Shown here: positions 1 to 6,737 of the stretch, one piece after another
How the letters are laid out: every line of letters begins with the position of its first letter
How positions within the stretch are numbered: position 1 is the first letter of the stretch
NCBI GenBank assembly: GCA_035559335.1
Contig: DATMBH010000030.1
Span: forward strand, 1-18,126
Direction: 5' to 3'
DNA length: 18,126 bases
Origin: DASXPG01 sp035559335
Lineage (GTDB): Bacteria; Gemmatimonadota; Gemmatimonadetes; Gemmatimonadales; JACORV01
Notes under the pieces: model-generated
The model's database searches: none
What the model was told of the DNA's origin: nothing
What the model saw: the letters and a program-made list of their open reading frames with translations, nothing else
Translations under genes and position numbers: made by a program

Positions 1-380
1 GCCAGGGAGGCGAACGCCTCGAAGGGGTGCGACTTCGCAGCCGAGCTGGTGGCGACCACAAAACGCTGTCCTGCGACACGGTTTGTACGCTCTGCCCACG
101 CAGTCTGCACTACAAGTATCGTGCCGCGCCGGCCCGCGCTGCGGCGGCGGAGTCAAGTTTCGACAGCTCAAGTGATTGGCGTTAGCGGAGCAGGGCGCTC
201 GACTTTCGCTGGTACCGACCGGAAATCTCACACCGCATGATGGGTGGCATTGTGCGGGCAGGGCCTGCCAGCGCCAAGTGCACCGCCGGAGCCGAATTCG
301 ACCAGTTGACCCGAGCCGAATGGCGAGCGCCGATGGCTAAAGCCGCCCGGCCTCAGGTGCGCGAGCACCACCGTGCGCAA
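1..380. other. Left-edge region with no supported gene
   Basis: No convincing complete gene is visible in this 380-base stretch. Plus-strand frames here lack family motifs and their third-position composition is mixed. On the minus strand a frame is open from a possible GTG at 110-108 to the window edge. It reads like protein over its last 17 or so codons (fragment SHPFEAFASL) and could be the 5' end of a gene running off the left edge. A perfect 5-bp stem with a 4-base loop sits at 7-20 (GAGGC/GCCTC), and another at 356-369 (GGTGC/GCACC, GCGA loop) lies just 3' of the tRNA gene on its strand. Neither hairpin is followed by a T-run, so I do not call terminators. Confidence 0.4.
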
Positions 381-452
<72 letters not shown>

Positions 453-543
453 GGAAGGGCCTGTAAGCTCGCACCCGTGCCTGGGTTCCACAAGCCACGC
501 CAGCGCCACCGCTTGCGACATCGGCACCCGGCATGCTCGTCGT

Positions 544-587
544 GCCTTGCGTATCAGCGTCGACGCGCAACGGCGGCATCGCAAGGC
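544..587. repeat. Inverted repeat with nested palindrome between capA-like gene and tRNA-Cys
   Basis: Perfect 8-bp arms GCCTTGCG (544-551) and CGCAAGGC (580-587) enclose 28 bases, and the perfect 10-bp palindrome GCGTCGACGC (557-566) lies inside that loop. The element sits in the 181-base gap between the CapA-like stop codon and the tRNA gene, both on the minus strand. There is no T-run, so a classical intrinsic terminator is not supported. It could be an RNA structure or a chance feature of GC-rich DNA. Confidence 0.35.
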
Positions 588-633
588 GACCCCCGCTGGC
601 CGGAGGGTGGCACGCCGCCTGGTTCAGAGCTTC

Positions 634-1713
634 CTAGCGCCCTCGCGCCATCGCGCCGTCCATCCCAACTCGCGCCCCGCTCGTTGGAAAATCCAGCCGA
701 CCAAGCGAGTCCATGAGTCGCGCTGCGCGCGCTTCGTGGTCCGCCACCAGCTGTCCGGCACGCACCTGGCGGGTGGACCACACTCGTCCGCTGACCACCG
801 GACCCGAATCCGGAAGTTCCGCGCACGCGATCGCTCCACGACCGTTGGGCTCCCGCACGCTGAACGGCCCGTTGGTAAGCAGGTTCCCCAGCGAATAGAA
901 CACCAGCGCATCGCCGCGCCACTCTGCCGCCCGCAGCACGTGCGGGCCGTGACCCACCACCAGCAGGGCACCAGCCTCCACCGCGGTGCGCGCGAACGCA
1001 ACGGGATTGCCGCGATCTTCGCCGAGATACAGCTCCTGGCGATCGGCCGTCCGCTGCGCCCCAAATCCCTCGGCACCGTTATGCACCGTCACAACCACCC
1101 TGCGGTGCCGCGCCGCGGCGCGCGCGACGTGGCGCCGCACGGCCGCGAGGTCGCGTGCGTCGGGACCTGCCTGGAAGGTGCTGAAGCCCAGCACCGCGAT
1201 CGTGTCGCCGTCCCGTACCGGAACGATGGTGGGAAGCGTGTCGTTACCGGTTACGAACACCCCGGCCTCGGCGAGGTGCTGCGCGGTCAGGCGGAAGCCC
1301 TCCTCGCCCGCGTCCATCGCGTGGTTGTTGGCGACGTTACCGACCACCGCCGCGTGGGGCGCCACGCTCCGCAGCGCCCGGGCCGCTGCCACCGGCTGCC
1401 GGAACGCCCAGCAGTTGGTCGAACGCAGAGCGCACTTCCGCGGCGCCGGGCCGCTGCCTATCGCTCCCTCGACGTTGAGCAGTACGACGTTCGCGTGCGC
1501 CAGGAGCGGTCGCAGCGGCGCCACCAGCAGTTCCAGCTCGGCGGCTGAGGGCCCGGGCCGCTCGGGAGGAGCGCCGCCGCGATCCGGGATGTTGCTGCCC
1601 AGCATCACGTCGCCGCCCGCGCAAATCGTGACGGTCCCGCGGCGCGCCGGAGCCGTCGCCGCCAGCGCCACCAGCGGCACCGCGACCGCAAACGGCAGGA
1701 GGACCGATCTCAT
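634..1713 (-). CDS. CapA-like (PGA_cap) metallophosphatase-fold protein
   Basis: This 359-aa protein belongs to the CapA/PgsA family, whose founding members act in poly-gamma-glutamate capsule synthesis. Many relatives have no proven role. Residues 1-23 form a hydrophobic export signal. Family motifs follow in order: GDVMLG (34-39), LNVEG (79-83), NNHAMD (129-134), VHNGAEG (210-216), GHGPHV (254-259) and FYSLGN (272-277). The Asp, Asn and His residues in these blocks match the metal-binding positions of calcineurin-like phosphoesterases. The ATG start is three bases after the OsmC-family stop codon, so the two genes are probably co-transcribed. No pgsB/pgsC partner is visible, so capsule synthesis itself is not supported. 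Family assignment is secure; the substrate is unknown. Confidence 0.88.
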   Translation of the reverse strand: MRSVLLPFAVAVPLVALAATAPARRGTVTICAGGDVMLGSNIPDRGGAPPERPGPSAAELELLVAPLRPLLAHANVVLLNVEGAIGSGPAPRKCALRSTNCWAFRQPVAAARALRSVAPHAAVVGNVANNHAMDAGEEGFRLTAQHLAEAGVFVTGNDTLPTIVPVRDGDTIAVLGFSTFQAGPDARDLAAVRRHVARAAARHRRVVVTVHNGAEGFGAQRTADRQELYLGEDRGNPVAFARTAVEAGALLVVGHGPHVLRAAEWRGDALVFYSLGNLLTNGPFSVREPNGRGAIACAELPDSGPVVSGRVWSTRQVRAGQLVADHEARAARLMDSLGRLDFPTSGARVGMDGAMARGR

Positions 1714-1716
1714 CGC

Positions 1717-2154
1717 CTACTGAACGAGGTCCGCGTCCAGAGTGACCTCGATCTTGTCGCTCAGCGCATTCGAGATCGGACAGCCCTGCTTCGCGTCCGC
1801 AGCCGCCTTACGGAACTGCTCCAAGGTCAGCCCCGGCACGGTGCCCCTGACGGTGAGCTCCATCCGTGTGACGCGGAAGGCGTCGCCTACCTTCTCGATG
1901 GTGCACACAGCCCTGGTCTCGATACGGGTGGGCGTGGCACCGGCCTTCTCCAATCCCGCCGACAACGCCATGGACAGGCAGCTCGCGTGAGCCGCGGCAA
2001 TCAGCTCCTCGGGACTGGTCTGACCCGGAGCCCCGTCGCCGAACCGCGACGGAAACGAGTAGACACCTTTCAGCGTCCCGGTCGCCACACTGAAACTCCC
2101 CTTGCCCTCGCGCAGCCCGCCCTCCCACACCGCAGTTGCTGCTTGCCTCGGCAT
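1717..2154 (-). CDS. OsmC/Ohr family peroxiredoxin-like protein
   Basis: This 145-aa protein matches OsmC-family thiol peroxidases, cytoplasmic enzymes that reduce organic hydroperoxides. The two redox cysteines are present: C59 in the helix segment AAHASCLSMAL and C125 in AKQGCPIS. Arg37 and Glu50 (SPEELI) match the residues that support the peroxidatic cysteine. Length is typical of the OsmC branch. The start is set by a clear Shine-Dalgarno sequence AAGGAG (2162-2167) seven bases before the ATG. It lies between the acetamidase-like gene (22-base gap) and the CapA-like gene (3-base gap) on the same strand, suggesting one transcript. I cannot separate the OsmC and YhfA-like branches by eye, so no symbol is given. 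Confidence 0.92.
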   Translation of the reverse strand: MPRQAATAVWEGGLREGKGSFSVATGTLKGVYSFPSRFGDGAPGQTSPEELIAAAHASCLSMALSAGLEKAGATPTRIETRAVCTIEKVGDAFRVTRMELTVRGTVPGLTLEQFRKAAADAKQGCPISNALSDKIEVTLDADLVQ

Positions 2155-2176
2155 CCCCTCTCTCCTTCTCGTGACG

Positions 2177-3184
2177 TCAGTTGTTAGGGTCCCCTGATCT
2201 CCGACCTCCGACCCCGGACCCCTGCCTAGCGGGCAAGAACCGCTTCGGGAACTTGGCCAGCACCGTGTAGGCAGGGTCGACGATGTTGGCCACGGTATTC
2301 TCAGCCACCTGCCCCACCAGCGCGTACGCGTCCCAGCGCCCGAAGCCGTATTCCTCGACCAGCCACTCGATCAGTTCCACGTGCGCCAGGCGGAATGCGT
2401 CGATCAGCGGCCGGCCGCTGCCGGCTACCATGATGTATTGGTCGTCCTCGAGCCGCGGCCAGTCGATCCGGCGGCCCCTTATCAGATCCAGCTGCAGCAC
2501 CACGTCCATCGACGTCTCCAGGCCGGTGCCGGCCACCTCGCCCTCGCCCTGCCTGGCGTGGCCATCGCCGAAGTAGAAGTAGGCCCCGTCGTGGAATATC
2601 GGAAGATAGACGGTGGTCCCCTCTCTCACCTCGGGCGCGTCCATGTTGCCGCCAAAGTCCCCGGGCCACAGTCCGCCGAACGCCTCCTGGCCGCGCGGGG
2701 CGACAGCCACGCGCCCCAGCATCGGCCTCAGATCCACCGTCACCGAGCGCATCCGACTGTCTGGTAGTTCGGTGGTTCCGGTCATCCGCTCGCGGTCCAG
2801 TCGCCAGAGGTAGCGCCGCCCCGGGATGGTGTCGTTCAGCAGCCGGACTCGGCTGTCCGTGGCCAGGCCGCCGAAATCCGAATACAGCCGCGAGACCGCC
2901 AGATCGTAGTTGGGCCGGACCCTGATGATCCGCACCACCAGGATGTCGTTGGTGGTGGCGCCCTCGACATAGATCGGCCCGACTTCGCCCGGAAATGCCC
3001 CACCCTCACGCGTGTAGTAGCCGCCGAACATGGTGTTCGTGATCAGGACGGTGCCGGGCCTGACCCGCAGCACCGGCTCGCGGACCGCGAACGTCGGATG
3101 GCCCACAGTCGGAGTGAAGCGGATCGTGTCCTGCGCAACCAGGGGCGTCGCGAGCAGCGCGAACAGGACCAGCAGCAGCGGCAT
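2177..3184 (-). CDS. Exported acetamidase/formamidase family protein
   Basis: This 335-aa protein belongs to the FmdA/AmdA family, whose members hydrolyse formamide, acetamide or related short amides to ammonia and an acid. Motifs include GDFGGNMD (175-182), YFGDGHARQGEGEV (204-217) and GLETSMDV (221-228), the last with the usual conserved Glu. Residues 1-17 form a signal peptide ending LVAQ, which is unusual because classical members are cytoplasmic. A GGAG motif lies nine bases before the ATG. The last 15 or so residues (from about Q321) are Gly/Arg-rich and encoded by a G-rich repeat at 2190-2226, so the natural C-terminus probably once ended nearer residue 320. It leads the run OsmC then CapA. 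Family is clear; the substrate is unknown. Confidence 0.88.
   Translation of the reverse strand: MPLLLVLFALLATPLVAQDTIRFTPTVGHPTFAVREPVLRVRPGTVLITNTMFGGYYTREGGAFPGEVGPIYVEGATTNDILVVRIIRVRPNYDLAVSRLYSDFGGLATDSRVRLLNDTIPGRRYLWRLDRERMTGTTELPDSRMRSVTVDLRPMLGRVAVAPRGQEAFGGLWPGDFGGNMDAPEVREGTTVYLPIFHDGAYFYFGDGHARQGEGEVAGTGLETSMDVVLQLDLIRGRRIDWPRLEDDQYIMVAGSGRPLIDAFRLAHVELIEWLVEEYGFGRWDAYALVGQVAENTVANIVDPAYTVLAKFPKRFLPARQGSGVGGRRSGDPNN
2190..2226 (-). repeat. G-rich dispersed repeat, copy A, inside 3' end of acetamidase-like gene
   Basis: On the minus strand this segment consists of short GGTC-type units beginning GGGGTCCGGGGTCGG. Over 27 bases it matches the plus-strand segment beginning at 8676 at 23 positions by hand alignment. 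It encodes the last Gly/Arg-rich residues of the acetamidase-like protein and its stop codon follows directly. No function can be assigned from sequence. Confidence 0.6.
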
Positions 3185-3248
3185 CGGGACAAGCTCCAGA
3201 AAGGGTCGGGCGAACGATGGCGGCCCGGGCCAGCACGCGCAACGCTAA

Positions 3249-3398
3249 ATATCGCGCATCACCACCGAGGGCGACCTCGACCTGCGGAACCGGGTCGCAG
3301 GTGTCGGAGACTTCGAGGCCGTCGAGCGCGCCTCGGCCGCGACCGCGATCCTCGCAAACGTGGCCTCTAGCGGCCAGGTCGCACGCGCGCTAGCCTAA
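3249..3398 (+). pseudogene. Possible 3' gene remnant, unrecognised
   Basis: A plus-strand frame runs from just after an in-frame TAA (3246-3248) to a TAA at 3396-3398. It has no ATG start but strongly coding-like third positions: about 40 of 47 codons end in G or C. The translation includes RITTEGDLDLRNRVAGV and later ASAATAILANVASSGQ. I do not recognise the family. It may be the tail of a gene whose 5' part was lost, since the acetamidase-like gene now begins upstream on the opposite strand. It could also be a chance open frame in GC-rich DNA. Confidence 0.3.
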
Positions 3399-3427
3399 GT
3401 CCGATCTCACCACCTGGAGAGCACCCG

Positions 3428-3955
3428 ATGGCCGCTCGCAGAAAAGCCGCCCGGAAGAAGGTGACCAAGAAGACGAAGAAGAAAGCGACTCGACCGGTCG
3501 CAAAGCAGGCTCCCGCCGCTCTCAGGCCGGCTTGGGACGGCCGGGAACGCCGCACCAGCGAGAAGCCCCAGACCCTCAGGCTGCGCGAGACGCGGATCGG
3601 CTTCACGGTCAACGACATCGAGCGCAGCATCCGGTGGTACCGCGACGTGCTGGGCTGCTACCTCAAGGAGGAATGGCGCGAGGAGGGCAAGCTCACTGGC
3701 GCCACGATGTTGGCCGGCGCCGCCACATTCTACCTCGGTCAGGACGACTGGGCCAAGGGACGCGACCGGAAGAAGGGCGAAGGAGTGCGCATCTTCTGCA
3801 CCACCGGTCTCGACATCGACAAGCTGGCCTCCGATATCAAGGCCCGCGGCGGAGTCCTCGACCATGACCCCAGAGATCAACCCTGGGGCGAAAGGGACTT
3901 CGGCATCACCGATCCCGACGGATACAAGCTTACGATTTCCACGGGCCGGCGCTGA
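3428..3955 (+). CDS. VOC-family (glyoxalase/bleomycin-resistance fold) protein with lysine-rich N-terminal tail
   Basis: The 175-aa protein has two parts. Residues 1-26 contain 13 Lys or Arg among Ala and Thr, resembling histone H1-type or HU-extension tails. Residues 52-173 form one VOC unit: TRIGFTVNDIERSIRWYRDVLG at the start and GERDFGITDPDGYKLTI at the end. The usual metal-binding His of the first strand is replaced in the RIGFTV segment, and the terminal Glu is Thr or Ser (KLTIST), so metal-dependent glyoxalase I activity is unlikely. GGAG lies eight bases before the ATG. The gene stands alone on the plus strand and converges on the DinB-like gene with no gap. The VOC fold is confident; the ligand, and whether the tail binds nucleic acid, are unknown. 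Confidence 0.88.
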   Translation: MAARRKAARKKVTKKTKKKATRPVAKQAPAALRPAWDGRERRTSEKPQTLRLRETRIGFTVNDIERSIRWYRDVLGCYLKEEWREEGKLTGATMLAGAATFYLGQDDWAKGRDRKKGEGVRIFCTTGLDIDKLASDIKARGGVLDHDPRDQPWGERDFGITDPDGYKLTISTGRR

Positions 3956-4444
3956 CTACCGGCTCTGCTTCATCAGTCGCTTGAGCAGCTGAATCTGCCC
4001 GGTGTGATACACGTCGTGTGCCGCCACGCCGTGGATCTGCTCGATGTTCCGCCAGGCGCCGCGCGGCGAGCGGGAGTCGAGCTGTCGTCCCGACATCGCG
4101 GCCACGGTTCGGCGCAGCGACGCGTGCTCGGCATCCAACAGTTCCAGATCGTCCCGCCATGCCCTCTCATCCGGGCGATCAGGCACCCGCGGCCAGTTGC
4201 TCGGTGATCGGGGGAAGCTGCGCCGGCCCGCCCCCGCCAGTCTCCGCCTGACCGCGTACTTCCAGTAGGCGCAGTGTAGCACCAGGTCCCAGATGCAGTG
4301 ACGGTTAGGCGCCGGCCGCCACAACGCCTCGGCCGGATCAACCGCCTGCACCGCGCCCCTGAGCGTCGTGCCATGCCAGCTGCGCGAACCGTAGGCCTGA
4401 TCCAGCACCGCGAGCAGCAACCCGATTCGGGGGTCAGGCTTCAT
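3956..4444 (-). CDS. DinB-like four-helix protein
   Basis: This 162-aa protein fits the DinB/YfiT superfamily, metal-binding helical bundles often used as thiol-dependent transferases. The three conserved histidines are present: H57 in LVLHCAYW, and H143 plus H147 in AAHDVYHTGQ. The segments IWDLVLHCAYWKYAV and HTGQIQLLKRL are typical family helices. Its ATG overlaps the acetyltransferase stop codon in the four-base string ATGA (4441-4444), indicating translational coupling. The 3' end directly abuts the convergent VOC gene with no terminator. Partner thiol and substrate cannot be predicted from the sequence. Confidence 0.85.
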   Translation of the reverse strand: MKPDPRIGLLLAVLDQAYGSRSWHGTTLRGAVQAVDPAEALWRPAPNRHCIWDLVLHCAYWKYAVRRRLAGAGRRSFPRSPSNWPRVPDRPDERAWRDDLELLDAEHASLRRTVAAMSGRQLDSRSPRGAWRNIEQIHGVAAHDVYHTGQIQLLKRLMKQSR

Positions 4445-5160
4445 GCGCTGCCTCCCGATCGGGTGAACACCGCGAGCCGATCGGCGGGAACGAACCCCAA
4501 TTTGGCCGCCAGCCGGCGCGAGGGTTCGTTGTCATCGGCGGCCCCCCACACCGGGCTCTTCCCGCGCCGCGCCAGCTGCGCGATCATCTCGCGCACCGCG
4601 CGGACAGCGAACCCGCGGCCCCGGTACGGCTCCAGCGTGTCAATGGAAACATCCCACAGCGACTCGGTGGTCGAGCAGTCGTAGCAGAAGCTCACCGGGC
4701 CCCCGCCGGCGTACACGGCCATCACCACGGTGGCCCAGGAACTCACCCTGAGCAGTTCCTCCCGCAGCAGCGCCGGCACATGGCCCAGGTTGTCCTGGTG
4801 TGGTGCGAAAGGTCTGACATCGGGGTCCTCGAGCGGCGACGGCAGCGGAACGCCTAACGGCCATTCGTAGATCGTCGCGCCGGCCGCCTCCCACCCCGGC
4901 AGAGCGGCGGCGACGTGGTCGAGATGCTCTTCGGGGACCAGCACCGCGGCCTCGGGATCGCGCCCAGCGGCCTCGGCGATGAACGGCGGCTCCGGCCGCC
5001 CCACCACGCCGATCAACGGCTCCCGCAGCGACCTCACCACGAAGTTGCGGCGGTCGCCGGACAGCCCAAGCACTTCGGCGCGGCCCGACAGCAGGGTGGC
5101 GCGCGTTTCCACCCAGCGGGGAACGTCGGGCAGCGCGCGCGCCAGGTCCGCTACCGGCAT
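4441..5160 (-). CDS. GNAT family N-acetyltransferase
   Basis: The 239-aa protein ends in a GNAT fold. The acetyl-CoA loop is PYRGRGFAVRAV (about 178-189), followed by NEPSRRLAAKLGF (212-223), the usual final helix. The N-terminal half (1-110) is less conserved and probably supplies substrate specificity, as in two-domain GNATs. I take the ATG at 5160, which leaves seven bases after the beta-barrel stop codon. A TTG at 5208 would lengthen the frame by 16 residues but would overlap the upstream gene by 41 bases. No good Shine-Dalgarno is visible, so translation may depend on termination of the gene before it. Substrate is unknown. Confidence 0.85.
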   Translation of the reverse strand: MPVADLARALPDVPRWVETRATLLSGRAEVLGLSGDRRNFVVRSLREPLIGVVGRPEPPFIAEAAGRDPEAAVLVPEEHLDHVAAALPGWEAAGATIYEWPLGVPLPSPLEDPDVRPFAPHQDNLGHVPALLREELLRVSSWATVVMAVYAGGGPVSFCYDCSTTESLWDVSIDTLEPYRGRGFAVRAVREMIAQLARRGKSPVWGAADDNEPSRRLAAKLGFVPADRLAVFTRSGGSA

Positions 5161-5167
5161 GCGGGAA

Positions 5168-5896
5168 TCAGTGCGAGTGGTCTCCGTCACGGCGGCCGCG
5201 CAGCCCAATGGACGCGCCGATCCGGTAGATCACGAGGTTTGCCTGGCTTTCGACCGGGTCCACGCACAGCCGGGTGCCGCCGTCGCACACCGACAGGCCT
5301 TCCTCCGTCACGTAGGTGACGCGGCCGTTGTTCAGGAACCGCGCCGAGACGTCGAGTTGCACGTACCGCCGCCGCGATACCAGTATGAACAGCCCCCCGC
5401 CTCCCTCGCTCGCGAACGTCACGTCCTCATAGTTGTTGCTCGTCGCGAACGGCGAACTGCTCCCCGAGCCCGACGCACTCGAGCTGGTGCCGAAGTACGA
5501 GAATCCGATTCCTCCGAACGCGTACGCCTGAATCGCTCCGGTGCCGAGCGTCAGCTGCGGGCCCAGCGTAAGGCCAGCGATCGCATGGGTCGTGGTGACA
5601 TCAACCTCTACGCCGGGAAGGAACGGGTAGCGACGCGTGGAGCTGCCGTAGATCAGGAACTGGCCACCCATCCTGAAACCCAGCGGAGAACCCGGCGGCC
5701 TCACGATGAGGTTCACATCGAATCCACCACTCAGGTCAACGTAGTTGGCGAACTCCCCCACCGCCTGGCCTACCTGAAGTCCGAAGTTCACGCTGGCCGC
5801 CGGGCGCCCGCCGAACGGCTGCTCCTGGCTGGCGACGGGGCCAGCGGCAATCGCTGTCAACGCGGTGCCTGACAACAACAACGATAGCAGTCGCAT
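5168..5896 (-). CDS. Putative outer-membrane beta-barrel protein
   Basis: The protein (242 aa from this start) has a clean signal peptide, MRLLSLLLSGTALTAIAAG followed by PVAS, then alternating hydrophobic/polar strands with many Gly, Tyr and Phe, as in small outer-membrane barrels. A Ser/Gly-rich stretch, the SSASGSGSSS region, looks like an exposed loop. Two cysteines (VCDGG and RLCVD) could form a disulfide. The C-terminus is polar and His-containing (DGDHSH) rather than ending in Phe. The ATG at 5896 is eight bases from GGGAAGG; an ATG at 5902 is only two bases from it but overlaps the M23 stop as TAATG. Location is inferred; no specific function or family is recognised. Confidence 0.7.
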   Translation of the reverse strand: MRLLSLLLSGTALTAIAAGPVASQEQPFGGRPAASVNFGLQVGQAVGEFANYVDLSGGFDVNLIVRPPGSPLGFRMGGQFLIYGSSTRRYPFLPGVEVDVTTTHAIAGLTLGPQLTLGTGAIQAYAFGGIGFSYFGTSSSASGSGSSSPFATSNNYEDVTFASEGGGGLFILVSRRRYVQLDVSARFLNNGRVTYVTEEGLSVCDGGTRLCVDPVESQANLVIYRIGASIGLRGRRDGDHSH

Positions 5897-5901
5897 TCTC
5901 A

Positions 5902-6702
5902 TTACCTTCCCAGACGCTGGCGCGCCGCGCGGACCCATTGGTACGGGTTCTCGGCCACCAGCACTCCGTCGAAACCGCAACCCGAGCCAGGACGCTTGAA
6001 GGCGAAATGCAGATGCCGCCCGCGTCCCGGAAACACTGCGTTGCCGGTGTGTCCCACCCTGCCCAAAACCTGCCCGCGCCGCACCACGTCGCCAGCGCGA
6101 ACCGTCACTCCCTCCCGCAGGTGCGAGAACAGCAGGTAGCCACCGGTTGCGGGGTCGAACAGGATCAGTCCGTTACCGGCCCGCCGCGACAGACCGCCAC
6201 CCGAATACCACATGTCGCGCCGCGCCCGGTCGTACCCACCCCGCCAGCCGTCCCCCGCTGCCACCACCAGCCCGTTTATCGGAGAGCGGACCGGCGTGCC
6301 CTCGCGCCTTACGAAAATGTCGAGGGCGCCGTGAATGCCACCCAGTCGCGGGTTGGCGTAGTTGTCGAGCAGCCTGCCCCGCTCAGCTAGCGGATAGGCC
6401 CAGCGCTCGAGCGGCGTGGGCGCTAACGAACCTGCGGACCGCTGCTCGAACCAGTTCCGCCACTGCGCTTCAAGCGCCCGCCTGCGCGCGATGCCTTCCA
6501 GGATTTCCGCGCTGGTCTTCGGCACGAACACCTCGGCCGTGTCGAACGGCCAGCGGTCCTCATCGCAATCGGTGTACAGGCGCATCACGACCGGCGCCGC
6601 GGGAAACAGCGCCGTGTCCGGCTGAACACTGCCGGCGGCAAAGCCCACGCCCTGCGGCAGGGCTCCCTGGAATGCGAGCAAAGTGATCGAAATGGCCAGC
6701 AT
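5902..6702 (-). CDS. M23 family metallopeptidase (LytM-type)
   Basis: This 266-aa protein is a zinc-dependent peptidase of the M23 family, which cuts peptidoglycan cross-bridges or acts as a regulatory relative. The C-terminal domain has H124-x3-D128 (GGIHGALDIF), H194 (FSHL) and the HxH pair H230/H232 (RHLHF), the full set of zinc ligands and catalytic histidine. The sequence GQVLGRVGHTGNA is typical of the family. Residues 1-23 are hydrophobic and probably export the protein, though basic residues are lacking. It begins a four-gene minus-strand operon and its stop overlaps a possible start of the beta-barrel gene. The active site looks intact. Confidence 0.92.
   Translation of the reverse strand: MLAISITLLAFQGALPQGVGFAAGSVQPDTALFPAAPVVMRLYTDCDEDRWPFDTAEVFVPKTSAEILEGIARRRALEAQWRNWFEQRSAGSLAPTPLERWAYPLAERGRLLDNYANPRLGGIHGALDIFVRREGTPVRSPINGLVVAAGDGWRGGYDRARRDMWYSGGGLSRRAGNGLILFDPATGGYLLFSHLREGVTVRAGDVVRRGQVLGRVGHTGNAVFPGRGRHLHFAFKRPGSGCGFDGVLVAENPYQWVRAARQRLGR
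5905..5911 (-). promoter_or_regulatory. Shine-Dalgarno for the beta-barrel gene, inside the M23 3' end
   Basis: On the minus strand GGGAAGG lies just before the M23 stop codon. It is eight bases from the ATG at 5896 and two bases from the ATG at 5902. This spacing favours the downstream start. Confidence 0.5.
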
Positions 6703-6713
6703 CGCTCCAACTC

Positions 6714-6719
6714 TACAAT
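6714..6719 (+). promoter_or_regulatory. Possible -10 element for the GMC gene
   Basis: TACAAT lies in the 35-base divergent gap between the M23 and GMC genes, 18 bases before the GMC ATG. It matches the sigma-70 -10 consensus at five of six positions. No -35 hexamer is evident at normal spacing (6691-6696 reads AATGGC), so this is weak. Confidence 0.25.
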
Positions 6720-6737
6720 GCTGTTAGCGTTGGAACC

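Noticed and set aside
4441..5208. TTG start at 5208 for the GNAT gene
   Set aside because: It would overlap the beta-barrel gene by 41 bases and adds no conserved residues; the ATG at 5160 fits the spacing.
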